Positions 35,367 to 46,620 of a stretch of 64,000 nucleotides of DNA are shown here, one piece after another. The stretch's first letter is position 1, and the number at the start of each line of letters is the position of its first letter. The translations under genes were made by a program, and so were the position numbers. The stretch is from positions 35,692,501-35,756,500 of the forward strand of contig CM032117.1 in the NCBI GenBank assembly GCA_018894105.1, written 5' to 3'. This DNA is from Jacaranda mimosifolia. Lineage: Eukaryota > Streptophyta > Magnoliopsida > Lamiales > Bignoniaceae. The notes beneath the pieces were generated by a model. It did no database searches. It was not told where the DNA came from and worked only from the letters and a program-made list of their open reading frames with translations.

Positions 35367-35942
35367 TGGTGAGATAAAAATGCAATTAGTGAAAGTTACT
35401 AGCTACTAACTTATCATTGCATTACTGCTAGTTACATCTAGCGGTTCACTTTTCTAAGATATTTAAAATTCTATGCACACGATGCCATTCAAATTTTGAA
35501 CTCTCCTGCTTAGTTGGAAGTATAATCGACGTATCTCACCAGGTTGACAAATAGATTTCAACATATAAACTCTTTTCAACTCAACTTTCAAATTGATTCT
35601 TCAAGTAGCTCATCATTTCAACTGAAGGAACTCATGATAAGAGAGAGCTCGATTATTAGCTGGATACAACTTGGCCTTATCCAACCTTAAGTCCATTACT
35701 CAAGAAGAGGTGACACCGTCTTCCCTAACAAGTCTTATTGACCACCTGCAACTTGGCCTGTGTTGAAGGAAATTATCCTAGCAACTTGATGGATTTCGAT
35801 TGACCACTTGCAAGTCAACATATTAATCCCACTAAAAGAATGCAAAGAGTTGGTCTCATCCATAGAAAAAAAAAGATCTCCAAGATACCAAAGTATCAAT
35901 ATCAATGCTATGTAGTCAAAAGTATATCTCTGACATGAGTGG
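35367..35942 (+). repeat. Gypsy 3' region / probable LTR, left part
   Basis: This continues the Tat-like element up to the AGTGG target site at 35938-35942, where a copia solo LTR interrupts it. It resumes at 46062. The exact LTR start and polypurine tract could not be placed. Confidence 0.4.
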
Positions 35943-37616
35943 TGTTCGAATAGTGCCCCGCAAGCCAATTAGATTGGCCTTGTAAACTATTTCTTTGTAA
36001 GACAATCTTCATTAAATGATATTCATTATATGGTCATCTTCATCTTATGCTCTTTATTTACTTCACTGGCATTTGGATAAAGCCTTAGATCACATAACAC
36101 TACGGGACTTGATTACGCATTCGATGGTGATCATGGAATAAGTCTTATACGATCATGATCTTAAATCTTCGAAGTCATAGGACCTTAAGAGACAGGGCAT
36201 CTAAGATCTGGATAGACTTGCACTGACGATGCATAAATCCAAGAGTTAGATGTTGCTCTATTCCATGAGCAATCTCATATGAGATATGTATGCATATTAG
36301 TAGGTGTTGTTGGAGAACAAGGCACTTAATAACTGCCTGAGAATCTACTAGATAGCCAGAGTGGCAAGTTCTCCAGCTTATGCTAGTGCATATTAGTTAT
36401 TTGATCTGAGGATCCATGGTAACCTTATGTTTGGTCCTCATGCTTTGACTTCTCCCTAGTCACTTAGCGGGCCCTTCAGGTGGTGATTGGACATGAGCTA
36501 CTAGACATGGAGGTTTGTGAGATCCAAGATAGAATTCGACTCCTCGTCTTTGTGAAGGGCGAGTGCATCTCCTATGAGTTCTATAATGATCAATTTCAAG
36601 AAATTCTTGTGCAAGGTGATGTGACAATTTAGAAAGGTGTTTCAAAAGATGAGGTTACAAAGGGAATCAAACATTGAGGATAGAAGCATAGCATCGAGGC
36701 TATTGGGGAACCAACTAATATCTTTCCCTGGCCTCTTATGTAGAGATAAGAGACAGAAGGACCGTATTTGCATGGTATGCGTAATTCTAGAATGGTTCTC
36801 CAGGAGCATTCATTTTGGCCAATTAGTTAGGCTCCATGGGCTTGAGGTTGGACATCAACTATGGAAATTGGGTACTCTTCAATTAATGAATTGAATTGAA
36901 TTGAGTCGCTTAGTTTAAAGGAGTTTAAACTAATGTGAATATTTGATATTCCAATAAGTCACAAGTAGTTGAGAGCCTATGTCCAATGAATGGTGGAACC
37001 TAATGGATCAGACACAAAAGCCAAATGCATGACCTATTAAATGAAGGAGAATTTTCTAAGAGTTAGAAAAATCATGACCGAATTGAAGGGGAAGAAAATT
37101 GAAGTCATTTTTGGTTTGATCAATTTAAGAGTTAAATTAGTCAAGTTAATTTAAGATCAATTAATTAAGAGTTAATTAATTGATGCCACAAGACTATGAA
37201 TTGGTCAAATTAATTTTGATTAGCTTAAAGAGTTAAGCACTTTGGCTTAAGAGTTAAGTCAAAGGATTATTAATTAAATTAAAGTATTTAATTAAATTAA
37301 ATTGGAGAGTTAATTTTGAAAGGAATTATTAAATGAAGAGTTCATTTAATATAGAATTAGAATGCATTTGGATGACATTTCATTAGATGAAATGTAAATT
37401 CCAAATGACATTCAAATTCACACACCATTATGGACCACATGCCACTTCGCATGAGTAGGTGGCGACCTCTCATTGAGGATGGTATGTGATATATGGATAT
37501 AGAAAGGGCCGGCCACCACTAGCATTGTTAGTGAGGTATGGAATATTTTCTCCCAACAAATTGTCAGTGGATACATCTAAAAGTTAGATTCTCCACAAAT
37601 CTCTCCAACCTCTCTC
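35943..37616 (+). mobile_element. Copia family A solo LTR, left part
   Basis: It starts TGTTCGAATAG and follows the A-1 5' LTR colinearly to about its position 1700 ('ccacaaatctctccaacctc'). There copia A-2 starts at 37617. The remainder of the same LTR is 45552-46056. The 5-base repeat AGTGG stands before 35943 and after 46056. With no internal region between the two halves other than A-2, this is a solo LTR left by recombination between two LTRs. Confidence 0.88.
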
Positions 37617-39830
37617 TGTTGGAATAGTCCTCAGCAAGCCAATTAGATTGGCCTCCTTGTAAAAGCTATTTCCTTGTAAAACATTCTTGATTAAATGACA
37701 TTTTTTATATAGCTACCTTCATCTTATGTTTTATATTACTTCACTTGCATTTGGATGAAGCCCTTAGATCACAAATGACTACGGGACTTGGTCAGTGCAC
37801 TGGGTGGTGATCATGGAATAAGTCTTACATAGTCGCGATCTTAAATATTCCAAGTCATAGGATCTTATGAGACGGGGCATCTAAGATCCGGATAGACTTG
37901 CACTAATAATGCATAAATCAAAGAGTTGGATATTGCTCCGATCCATAAGCAATCTGTATGAGATACAGGTGCATGTTAGTGGGTGCTTGTTAGAAAATAA
38001 GGTACTGAAGACCCTCCAGAGAATCCACTAGATAGCCATAGTGGCAAGTCGGTAGTGGTCAATTCTCCCGCTTATGCTAGTGCATATTACTAGTATTTTC
38101 ACCTAAGAATCCATGGCAACCTTGTGTCTGGCCCTCATGCTTTGACTCTTTCTTGACTACTTAGCAGGGTCTTTTAGGTTGAGATTGGGTATGAGCTACT
38201 TGGCATGGAGGTTTGTGAGATCCAAGATGGAATCTGACTCATCGCTTTTGTGAAGGACAAGTGCATCTCCTATATGTTCTGTAATGATTGATTGTAAGAA
38301 ATCCTTACGCAAGGTGGTATGATAATTTAGGAGTTTTCTAAAGGTGATGTCACACATGGGAATAGAACATTGAGAATAGAAATATAGTATTGAGGCTATT
38401 AGGGAGACAGCAAATATCTTGCCCTATGCCTTTTTTGGGAGATAGGAGACGAAAGGACCGTATTTGTATGGTACGCGTAAAGCTATGATGGTTCTCCAGA
38501 ATATTCATTTCGGTCAATTAGTTGGCCTCCATGGGCTTGAGGTTGGACATCGATCATGGAGATTAGGTACTCTTCAATTAATGAGATTAATTAAATTAAG
38601 TCAATTAGTTTAAAATGAGCTTTAAACTAAAATGAATATAAGATATTCAAAAGTCACAAAGAGTTGTGAGATCATGTCCAAAGAATGGTAGAACCTATTG
38701 GGTCACACACATAAGCCAAATAGCTTCCAAAATTGGTAGAGCAATTTTCTAAGTGTTAGAAAATTCACCCTTTGGTGACTGAATATCAAGGTTCCAATTA
38801 AATGGTCAATTTTGGTTTGATTAATTTAAGTGTTAAATTAATCAATTAATTTAAGAGTTAAATTAGACCAATAATTAAGGAGTTAATTATTTGGTGCCAT
38901 GTTGACCATCAATTGGACAAGTTGACTTAAAGAGTTAAGTTGATTAATTTAAGTTTGTTTGATTTAAGAGTTAAATCAAAGGTTAATTGATTAAATTAAA
39001 GTGTTTAATCTAATTAATGAAAAGAATACTTTTTGGAGGAAAAATTTAAATGAAGTGTTCATTTAAATTAGGATCTTAATTAATTTGGAATTAGATTCCA
39101 AATGAAATTGAAATGCACTTGAAATTCAAGCAAGACTTGAATTTGAATTTTGCCAACTTGGCATGCCACTTGGGCGGTCATCTTGAGGAATGTGTGATGC
39201 CATCCTCTATATATAGATATAGAGTGCTTGCAAAATTTGAATAAAGCATTGCTGAAAAGTGTGAGAATTAGATTGTTGCATTCTCTCCAAAATCTCTCTC
39301 TCCATGCATTGCATCATGAGTTGAAGCTTTGTATTTCTTCTTCCTCCCAACCTGAAAATCGGCCTCCTCTACCTCATTTTATCCTCTCTAAATCCAGCTT
39401 CTAGTGAGGGAAAATTGGAAGATTGTTTGGTGTGTGGATCGTATCAATAGAGGCAAGACACTTGACTTGCTCAGTTTTGGAGATCCACCTGCAGCAGCTT
39501 CCGGTTGGCGATTTTTTATGGAGTGATCCAGAGAACTTTTTGGATCTAAATTTTCACAGTATCTTACCATGTGTTCCATATTTAATTTCATGAATTTTGG
39601 AACAGTTTAGCTTGGGTAAACGTTGCCGTCTTTCCGCTGTGCCAGTTCCAGACAGTTTCTGAATTCGTGAGAGATAGTTGATCTTCTCTTTGTTTTTGAG
39701 CTACAAGAGGTAATTATTCATCGTAAGCTAGATCTATAGCATGACTAGATCCTTGGTATCTCGAGTATCTTAGTTAATTTCAAGCTTATGAAGTTTAGAT
39801 TTATGGATCCTAACGCTAATCTTGCCTTCA
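37617..39830 (+). repeat. 5' LTR of copia A-2, 2214 bp
   Basis: It begins TGTTGGAATAGTCC and ends CTTGCCTTCA directly before the primer binding site. The TATA element TATATATAGATATAG is at 39208-39222. Parts of the 3' half (39400-39830) differ from the A-1 LTR, so A-1 and A-2 belong to different subfamilies. Confidence 0.9.
39208..39222 (+). promoter_or_regulatory. LTR TATA box of copia A-2
   Basis: TATATATAGATATAG is at the same place as the A-1 LTR TATA element. The perfect hairpin found just upstream in A-1 is not preserved here. Confidence 0.6.
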
Positions 39831-39832
39831 AG

Positions 39833-39844
39833 TGGTATCAGAGC
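39833..39844 (+). other. Primer binding site of copia A-2, intact
   Basis: TGGTATCAGAGC lies two bases after the LTR end, the exact copia site for initiator tRNA-Met. Confidence 0.93.
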
Positions 39845-41786
39845 CTTTTTCATACTATGTTTTGGATTATTGTTTGATTGATTCATGTGATGGATTGATC
39901 AATATCACCAAATACTTAATCCAAGTGATGGATTGGAGTGTTTGGTTGATGATGCTTGTGGCTCTATTGCTTGATGAATTGAAAGCATGATATTATGTGA
40001 TTTAAGTGTTGATTCATGTATTAGTATGTTTCAATTTGTAGTCATAAATGTTGAATGTTGATTTAGCATTTGTTGATGTTATATGGTGATATACCATGTT
40101 GATGTTTGATCAAAAGATTTTTGGTCATTTTTTGATCCAATTTGATTGGAGTTGTATTGGAGATTTTGAATAATATGATTCTAGCTTTTTCTAAATTTTT
40201 GAAGGCATGATTGAGCACTTGAATTTTCATTTTTAATAGAGGTTTTAAATCTGGAAATTCATCTATAATGGTGTTTTAGTGTTGGGAACATGTGCTAAAA
40301 CTATTGTTGCATGAAAGTTGAGTGGAAAATAACTTGATTCACTTTGAAGCCCTAAAACAGGAGGATGCCAAGCAGCAGCCGCGCACGCTGTGAGTGCTAC
40401 CTGCCCAACCGTGTGCCCAGGATGGTCGGCAGTCCCTGTTCTATGGTTTTGGTGAATTTTGAGTGTTTTTTCCAACTCCTTTCATGCTTGAAATGTTTTT
40501 GCACCACACATAATAGATGCACAAACGTTGTGCAAGTTCTCAAAAATTATGTTTGACATTTTTGAATGCCTTTGAAAATTGGATAAAGTTAATCTTCCAA
40601 TGATGGCATAAATGTTATGCTTGTTCAATTATTTGTTTATGAGATAAGCATTTAATTGATATAATTAATTGTTAATTCTGGATTTATTTATTGTTCATTT
40701 AATTGTTGAATGGATGATGAATAAATGGGAATGATCATAAGCCTTTTAATATTGATTTTAATTGTTTTAAGTTGTTAAAATGGGTTGTATTAAATTGAGG
40801 CTTGCATGCCTCTTAATTTCTACCTTGTAATGTTATGAGAGTAGAATCACTAGGAATGAGGATTTCCTGTAAATGTTACATGGAGCAATTGAGGCCAATG
40901 AAGTCATGGAGACTTTTGAAGGCCTATGAATGTATGGGATACAATCATGTAATAGCTAGATTTAATCAACCCATCTAAAATCAATTAGGTAGTGCACCTG
41001 GCTCTGAGTGCACCACTTGGTTAGACTCATGGTCATCCCACCCTAGGAGCATGCTAGGTGCATTTACTTATTTATGCTTTTCATATCCTATTGATCTATG
41101 AGATGCATGTTTAAGATATAGAAAACCTAAATAAGAAGATAAAATGATCAGATCTTTGCAAGCAAAAACCCTCCACTTGGAATGTCTAAGTGCTTTTCCA
41201 ATATTAAGTCAAAATGGATACAAATTAAAAGAGTTTTAATTAATCCAATCCTTCTACCTATAATATACGCTATGATGACGCTACCAAATTTGTGTGATGG
41301 CACTCGAAGTGAGGTCACACTTTGGAGAAAGCTGTAAGCATATACTTAGCATATGATGCACCTTTGATTTGAGAACCTCCATGCATTGGCACTTGAAGCG
41401 GAGGATGACATAGAGCTGTCTCAAATCAAAGTTTGATTTATAGGTATGACTTAACACTTAGTAATGTAGATGCACTCGAAGCGGGGTGTCTATATAAAAC
41501 GTGAGGCAAAATATATCAAGAATTGCATGAGATGTAATTAGCAAGTGTTGCTTACCTTTCGATTGTTTGTGGATGGCACTCGAAGCAGGGGTCAACTTAC
41601 AAATCCTTAGGATCTTGATTTTCACTAGGAAATATGATTTCTCAAATTCTTCTGGGGGTGAAGAATTTGATAAAATAGTGGGAGGAAAACATGCTTGAAA
41701 GACCATAAACATGTTTTTAATATCAAATCAATCATATGCTTATACTCTTTTTCACCTCTTGTAGATTTTCGAAATCTTCAAACAAA
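39845..41786 (+). other. Untranslated leader of copia A-2
   Basis: About 1.9 kb, colinear with the A-1 leader, without a conserved frame. Confidence 0.7.
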
Positions 41787-42600
41787 ATGGCTAAAAATCC
41801 ACTCGCAAGCATTTTGGAAACTAATAAACTAATCCGGCCGAACTTCTAAGATTGGCTAAGAAACCTTAAAATCATTTTTGACTCTGAAAAGCGGACTTAC
41901 GTCCTTAATCAAAGTCTTATGGACACACTTGGTGGTGACGCCACCGACGCACAACGTGAAATGTTCACAAAATTTGTAGATGATGATCTACAAGTAAGGT
42001 GTTTCATGATGGCATCCATGTCCAATGAGCTCTGAAAGACTCATGAGCACATGAAGCACGTTCAAGAGATCTATATGCACTTGCAAGAGTTGTACGATGT
42101 ACAAAGTAGACACGAAAAGTTCGCTTTGTCTAAAGAACTCTTTAGGGCAAAGATGAGTGAAGGGTCTAATGTCCATTATCACAGCCTCAAGATGATAGAA
42201 CTCATCGAGAAGTTTGGACAGCTAGATGTGGTCATAGACAATGACCTTTAAGTGGATTTGATCCTACAGTCATTATATCGTCATATGATCAATTCGTTAT
42301 GAACTTCAATATGTCCAAATAAGAGGTTATGATTAACAAATTGATCAATTGCTAGTGACCGTAGAGGCAATTATGAGAAAGGAGAAGCCCCTTATACTTG
42401 CATCCTTATCCAAATCAAAGGGCTCTAGTAGTCCTAAAAAGGGAGGTAAGAAGAAGATAAGTTATTCCTCGAAAGGGAAGCAACCCGAGAAAAGTTTCGG
42501 GAGAGTTAAGAAGAAGGTTAAAATTGAAGCTAGTTGTTTCCACTGTGGCGAAAATGGGCATTGAAAAAGAAATTGCAAAGCTTACCTTGCAACCTTTGAG
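41787..42600 (+). pseudogene. copia A-2 gag pseudogene
   Basis: It starts MAKNPLASILETNKLI, with a stop soon after in the PNF-DWL context. The capsid core is open at 42051-42251 (LQELYDVQSRHEKFALSKELFRAKM in two pieces with A-1-like text) and again at 42349-42564, ending in a basic, serine/lysine-rich region and the zinc knuckle CFHCGENGH, stop, KRNC. The stop (TGA) replaces the same Trp codon that is TAG in A-1. The family forms the particle shell. Stops at about 41848, 42249 and 42562 break it. Confidence 0.85.
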
Positions 42601-42639
42601 AAGGGTATGTATTTTATTGAAGTGCACATGACGACTAAT

Positions 42640-44050
42640 TCTTCCACATTGGTGTTTGATGCCGCATGCAATTCTCACATTTGTAATTCATTATAGGGGA
42701 TGGAAAGAATGAAGAGTCTTCATGAAGGGGATATGATCCTCCGCTTAGGAAACGGAGCAAGAGTTGTGGCCACTTTCCAAGGCGTTATCAAGTTAGACTT
42801 GGGGAATGCTTGCGTTGTACTTGATCTGGTTTATTATATACCTTACCTTGTTAAGAACATTATTTCAATTCCTGTTCTTGATAAAGAAGGATTTGATTTT
42901 TCAATATCGAATGGGAAATTGATGGCATTAAAGAATGGTTCTTTGATTGCTCAAGGTACATTAATAAATGGATTGTACATACTTAATTCTCAACCTTCAC
43001 TAATGCACATTCAATCAAGTAAAAGAAAATTAGATATCCAAGAGGATGCCATTCTTTGGCATGCAAGACTTGGTCATATCTCTAAGAATAGGATGAGCAA
43101 GTCAGAAGCTCTTAAAGCACTAAACATTAGTGGCATTGAGGACCTTCCTACTTGTGAGTCTTGTTTAAAGGGAAAAATGACCGAAGCTCCTTTTGTAGGA
43201 TAAATGGAGCGCTCCACAAGTCTCTTGAATTTGATCCATATGGACGTTTATGGACCACTAAGAGTTTGTGAGAGATGAGGCTATTCCTACTTCATCACCT
43301 TCACCGATGACTATAGTAGGTTTGGACATGTGTTTCTTATGAAGAACAAGTTCGAAGCCTTTGAAAAGTTCAAAGAGTGTAGGAATGAAGTAGAAAAGCA
43401 ATTGGGGCTAAGAATTAAAGCTCTTCGATCGGATCGAAGGGGAGAATACTTGAATTCTTGGATTATCTTAAGGAGAATGGGAATCTCTCTTAATGGACTC
43501 CACCAAGCATGGACATGGTACGTTCCATGATGAGCTTTTTCAATGTGCCCATATCCTTTTGGGGATACACCTTACTTACGGCAGTGAGGTTACTAAATAT
43601 AGTACCTACGAAGTCGGTTCCAAAGACTCCACATGAGATGTGGTTTGGCAAAGCACCTTCTTATCAATATCTCAAGGTTTCGGGATCACCCGCTTACGTG
43701 AGACGGACAGTGGGAGATAATTTGGATAGTAGATCCACCTTGTGTAAGTTTGTGGGATACCCTAGAGAGTCTATGGTTTATTATTTCTATGATCCCTCGG
43801 AATAAAAGATATTTGTTTCAAAGAATGCCCACTTTTTGGAAAAGGAATTTCTATTAGATAGAAATGGCGTTATTGTTGAACTTGATGAAGTTCAAAATGA
43901 TCAAGAAACCCCACAAGCAGTGGAAACAAGCGAGCAACGAGAGCGTAGTACACAACCTCTATGTAGGTCGGACCGAATCAAGAAGCAACCCAAAAGGTTC
44001 GGATTTCTTCATAAGACGGGCCTATCTAATGATGATGCAAAGCTATGAGA
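42640..44050 (+). pseudogene. copia A-2 protease and integrase pseudogene
   Basis: The protease site reads FDAACNSHIC where D-T-G or a close form is expected. The open stretch 42700-43203 includes LRLGNGARV, VYYIPYLVKNIISIP and the GAG-pre-integrase zinc binder HARLGH...CESCLKG, with all His and Cys present. Integrase keeps HMDVYGPL and LRSDRRGEY (both Asp). The segment holding the catalytic Glu (NGVAERRN in A-1) is removed by a deletion of about 42 bases at 43503-43510, after which WTWYVP and MDMVRSMMSFFNVP continue in another frame. FVGYPRESMVYYFYDPSE and the RT linker follow. Integration activity is lost. Confidence 0.87.
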
Positions 44051-45216
44051 AACTATGTTAGATATAAATTCGGGACATTGGCTTGAAGCCATGAGATCCG
44101 AAATGGACTCCATGTAATTAAACAAAGTATGAATTTTGCTAGATCCACCAAAGGGAACAGTTCCCGTTGGTTCCAAGTGGATCTATAAGCGAAAGCTTGG
44201 AGTAGATGGAAAAGCGGTGAGACTTTTAAGGCACGACTTGTGGCAAAATGTTACACTCAAAGAATCGGTATCGATTTTAAGGAATCTTTTTTGCCGGTCG
44301 CTATGCCTAAGTCCATTCGGATTCTACTTGCCATAGCCGTATATTATGACTATGAGCTATGGCAAATGGATGTGAAAACTGCTTTCCTCAATGGTGACAT
44401 TGAAGAAGAAATCTATACGGAGCAACCACAAGGTTTTACATCCAAGGAGAGTGAGCAAAAGGTTTACAAACTCCAGAGATCCATTTATGGACTAAAACAA
44501 GTGTCCCAAAGTTGGAACATACGTTTTGACAAAACGGTCACACCGTTTGGCTTTGTCAAAAATATGTATAAACCATATGTGTACAAGAAGGCTAGTGGGA
44601 GTTTAGTACAGTTGATTGTGCCTTATGTCAATAACATCCTTCTCATAGGGAATGAGATAGGAATGTTAGAGTGTATTAAAGCATGGTTATCTACACAATT
44701 CTCCATGAAGGATTTGGGAGAGGCGTCCTACGTATTGGGAATACATATCTATAAAGATAGATCTAAGAAGATGTTGGGGCTATCCCAAACCCCGTATATT
44801 GACAAGATACTAAAGAGGTTTAGTATGGAAGAATCCAAGAAGGGATTTCTTCCCAGAGGACATTGCATTCGTCTCTCAAAGTCTATGGCCCCCAAGACTA
44901 AGGAAGAGAAATGAAGAATGTCTCACATACCTTATGTCTCCGCTATTAGTAGCATAATGTATGCAGTTCAATGTACAAGACCGGATATGGTGCACTTGCT
45001 AAGTGTTAGGAGTAGGTTCCAATCCAATCCCGGTGAGAGTCACTGGATAGCCGTAAAAGTAACCCTTAAGTACTTAAGAAGGATTAAGGACTTGTTTTTG
45101 GTATACGGTAATGGAGAATTAAAACTAGAGATATTTTCGGATTCGAGTTCCCAATCCGATGCAGATGTCCTCAAATCCACTTCTGGATTTATATTTTGCC
45201 TCAAATCCACTTCTGG
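44051..45216 (+). pseudogene. copia A-2 reverse transcriptase, RNase H truncated
   Basis: RT starts near 44136 (DPPKGTVPVGSKWIYKRKLG), shifts frame, and is open for 224 codons at 44240-44914 with ELWQMDVKTAFLNGDIEEE and SIYGLKQVSQSWN. The catalytic box at 44624-44635 reads YVNN instead of YVDD: both Asp codons became Asn by G-to-A changes, so polymerase activity is abolished. After one stop (TGA at 44912) the connection and RNase H begin (44918: MSHIPYVSAISSIMYAVQCTRPDM) and keep IFSDSSSQSDADVLKSTSGF. RNase H is then cut and fused to LTR sequence. Confidence 0.9.
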
Positions 45217-45551
45217 TTGGCGATTTTTTCTGGAGTGATCCAGAGGACTTTTTGGCTCCAATTTTTCACAGTAGCTTCCCCTGTGTGCTAAGGTGTTCCA
45301 AATTTAATTTCATGAATTTTGGAGCAGTTTATCTTGGCAAACATTGCCGTGTTTTCGCTGTGCCAGTTCCAGACAGTTTTTGGATTTGTGAGAGATAGTT
45401 GATCTTCTCCTTATTTTTGAGCTACAAGAGGTAATTCGTTATCCTAATCCAGATCTATAGCATGACTAGATCCTTGGGAGCTCGAGTAGCTTAGTTAATT
45501 TCAAGCTTATGAAGTTTTGATTTATGGATCCTAATGCTACTCTTGCCTTTA
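45217..45551 (+). repeat. Residual 3' LTR of copia A-2
   Basis: From GGTTGGCGATTTTTT onward it matches 39503-39830 of the 5' LTR and ends CTTGCCTTTA. About 1.9 kb of LTR and the end of RNase H are missing. An exact 18-base repeat (CCTCAAATCCACTTCTGG at 45169-45186 and 45199-45216) marks the junction. Confidence 0.85.
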
Positions 45552-46056
45552 TTCCCATCATCTCCTTCCATTCTAGGCCTCCTTTCCTCCATTTCTCTGC
45601 AATTATCTCCAGCTATTTTTGTAGAGAAATGATCTTTCCTTTTGGTGTGTGGACTATCTCGTTAGAGGCAATATATTTGGGTTGTTATTGCTCTTGGAAA
45701 AGCAATTTCTGGCAGTAGCTTCCGATGAGTTTTGGGGGTCTTTATTTTGTTCTGATCAGGCTAAAATTTTGATTGTAGGATCTTCAAGGTGTTGAGGGAT
45801 CACAATAAAATTTTCGGCTCAAAAAAGGAGTTTAGCTTGGGAAAATCTGATTGTGTTTCTGCTGTGTCAGTGAGGGGACAACTTCAAGAGTTGAAGGGTA
45901 TTCTTCCTTGTTCCTTGATCTTTGGTTTCATCAAGGTATTTTCCTTTCTAAATCTGAATCTTATGCATATCTAGGTCCTTGTGGATGTGTGTGGGTAGTT
46001 TTTATTCAGTTTTTTATTTTTATTTTTATTGGATCCTAGTGCCACGCATTCCTTCA
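45552..46056 (+). mobile_element. Copia family A solo LTR, right part
   Basis: It matches 12700-13200 of the A-1 LTR ('ccagctatttttgtagagaaa', 'tgtgtggactat') and ends GCATTCCTTCA. It is followed by AGTGG (46057-46061), the same five bases that precede the left part at 35943. Confidence 0.88.
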
Positions 46057-46061
46057 AGTGG

Positions 46062-46620
46062 CCGCAATAAATAAGGCGTCAGGCTTTCAATTAGACATCA
46101 TCCTCTGCATTTAATGATGTCATCTGCTTATTCTGTCCATTGTTACATGTGTCATTAGTCAATCCCTCCACATTAAATGCTTTGGATTTACCACAGTACC
46201 ATCCGGCGACCAAAAGCATGTTGGCTAGCACATCATAAAAGGCTTTATGTACCCCCTCAAACCTAGCAAAACTATACCTCTCTATAGGGAGTTAATGGTT
46301 ATATATTTTGATTTGAGCCGCCACTTTCAAGATTGGCTTTCCACTATAAATATTCCTCTCATAAATGCAACAAATATGCTCAAATTTACCCACTTTAGCC
46401 TACTTTCTTGCTTTTCCCTCTTTTGCTACACCTAACTTATGCATTGGAGAATTTTAGCCGAAGGCCACCTCGGCAAGCTTAATGTTCCTCCTTTTGGTTG
46501 CAAAATTTTGACCTATGTCTGATCTAACAACTCGAGGAGACAACCCTAGTCTCACTTGACCTCCTCCATATGCGCCAAATTCTTTCTCAAACACTCTCTC
46601 CACCAAAAAATACTTTATTG
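46062..46620 (+). repeat. Gypsy (Tat-like) LTR, right part
   Basis: This resumes the sequence interrupted at 35942. It has a TATA box (CTATAAATATTCC, TATAAATA at 46345-46352) followed by a GC-richer 'ttggagaattttagccgaaggcc' segment that resembles the R region of Tat-type LTRs. The right boundary is uncertain. Confidence 0.45.

Larger units (their letters stand above)
37617..45551 (+). mobile_element. Ty1/copia retrotransposon A-2, 3' LTR mostly deleted
   Basis: A second full-order copy of family A: 5' LTR, primer binding site, leader, gag, protease, integrase, RT, part of RNase H, then a direct jump into the last ~335 bases of the 3' LTR. It is inserted in a related solo LTR. The candidate target duplications (ctctc before, ttccc after) match at only three of five bases. 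Coding parts are better preserved than in A-1, with open stretches up to 224 codons. Confidence 0.9.

Noticed and set aside
46057..46068. AGTGGCCGC after the LTR end as a possible primer binding site
   Set aside because: It does not continue as TATCAGAGC. The five bases AGTGG equal those at 35938-35942 and are the target duplication.
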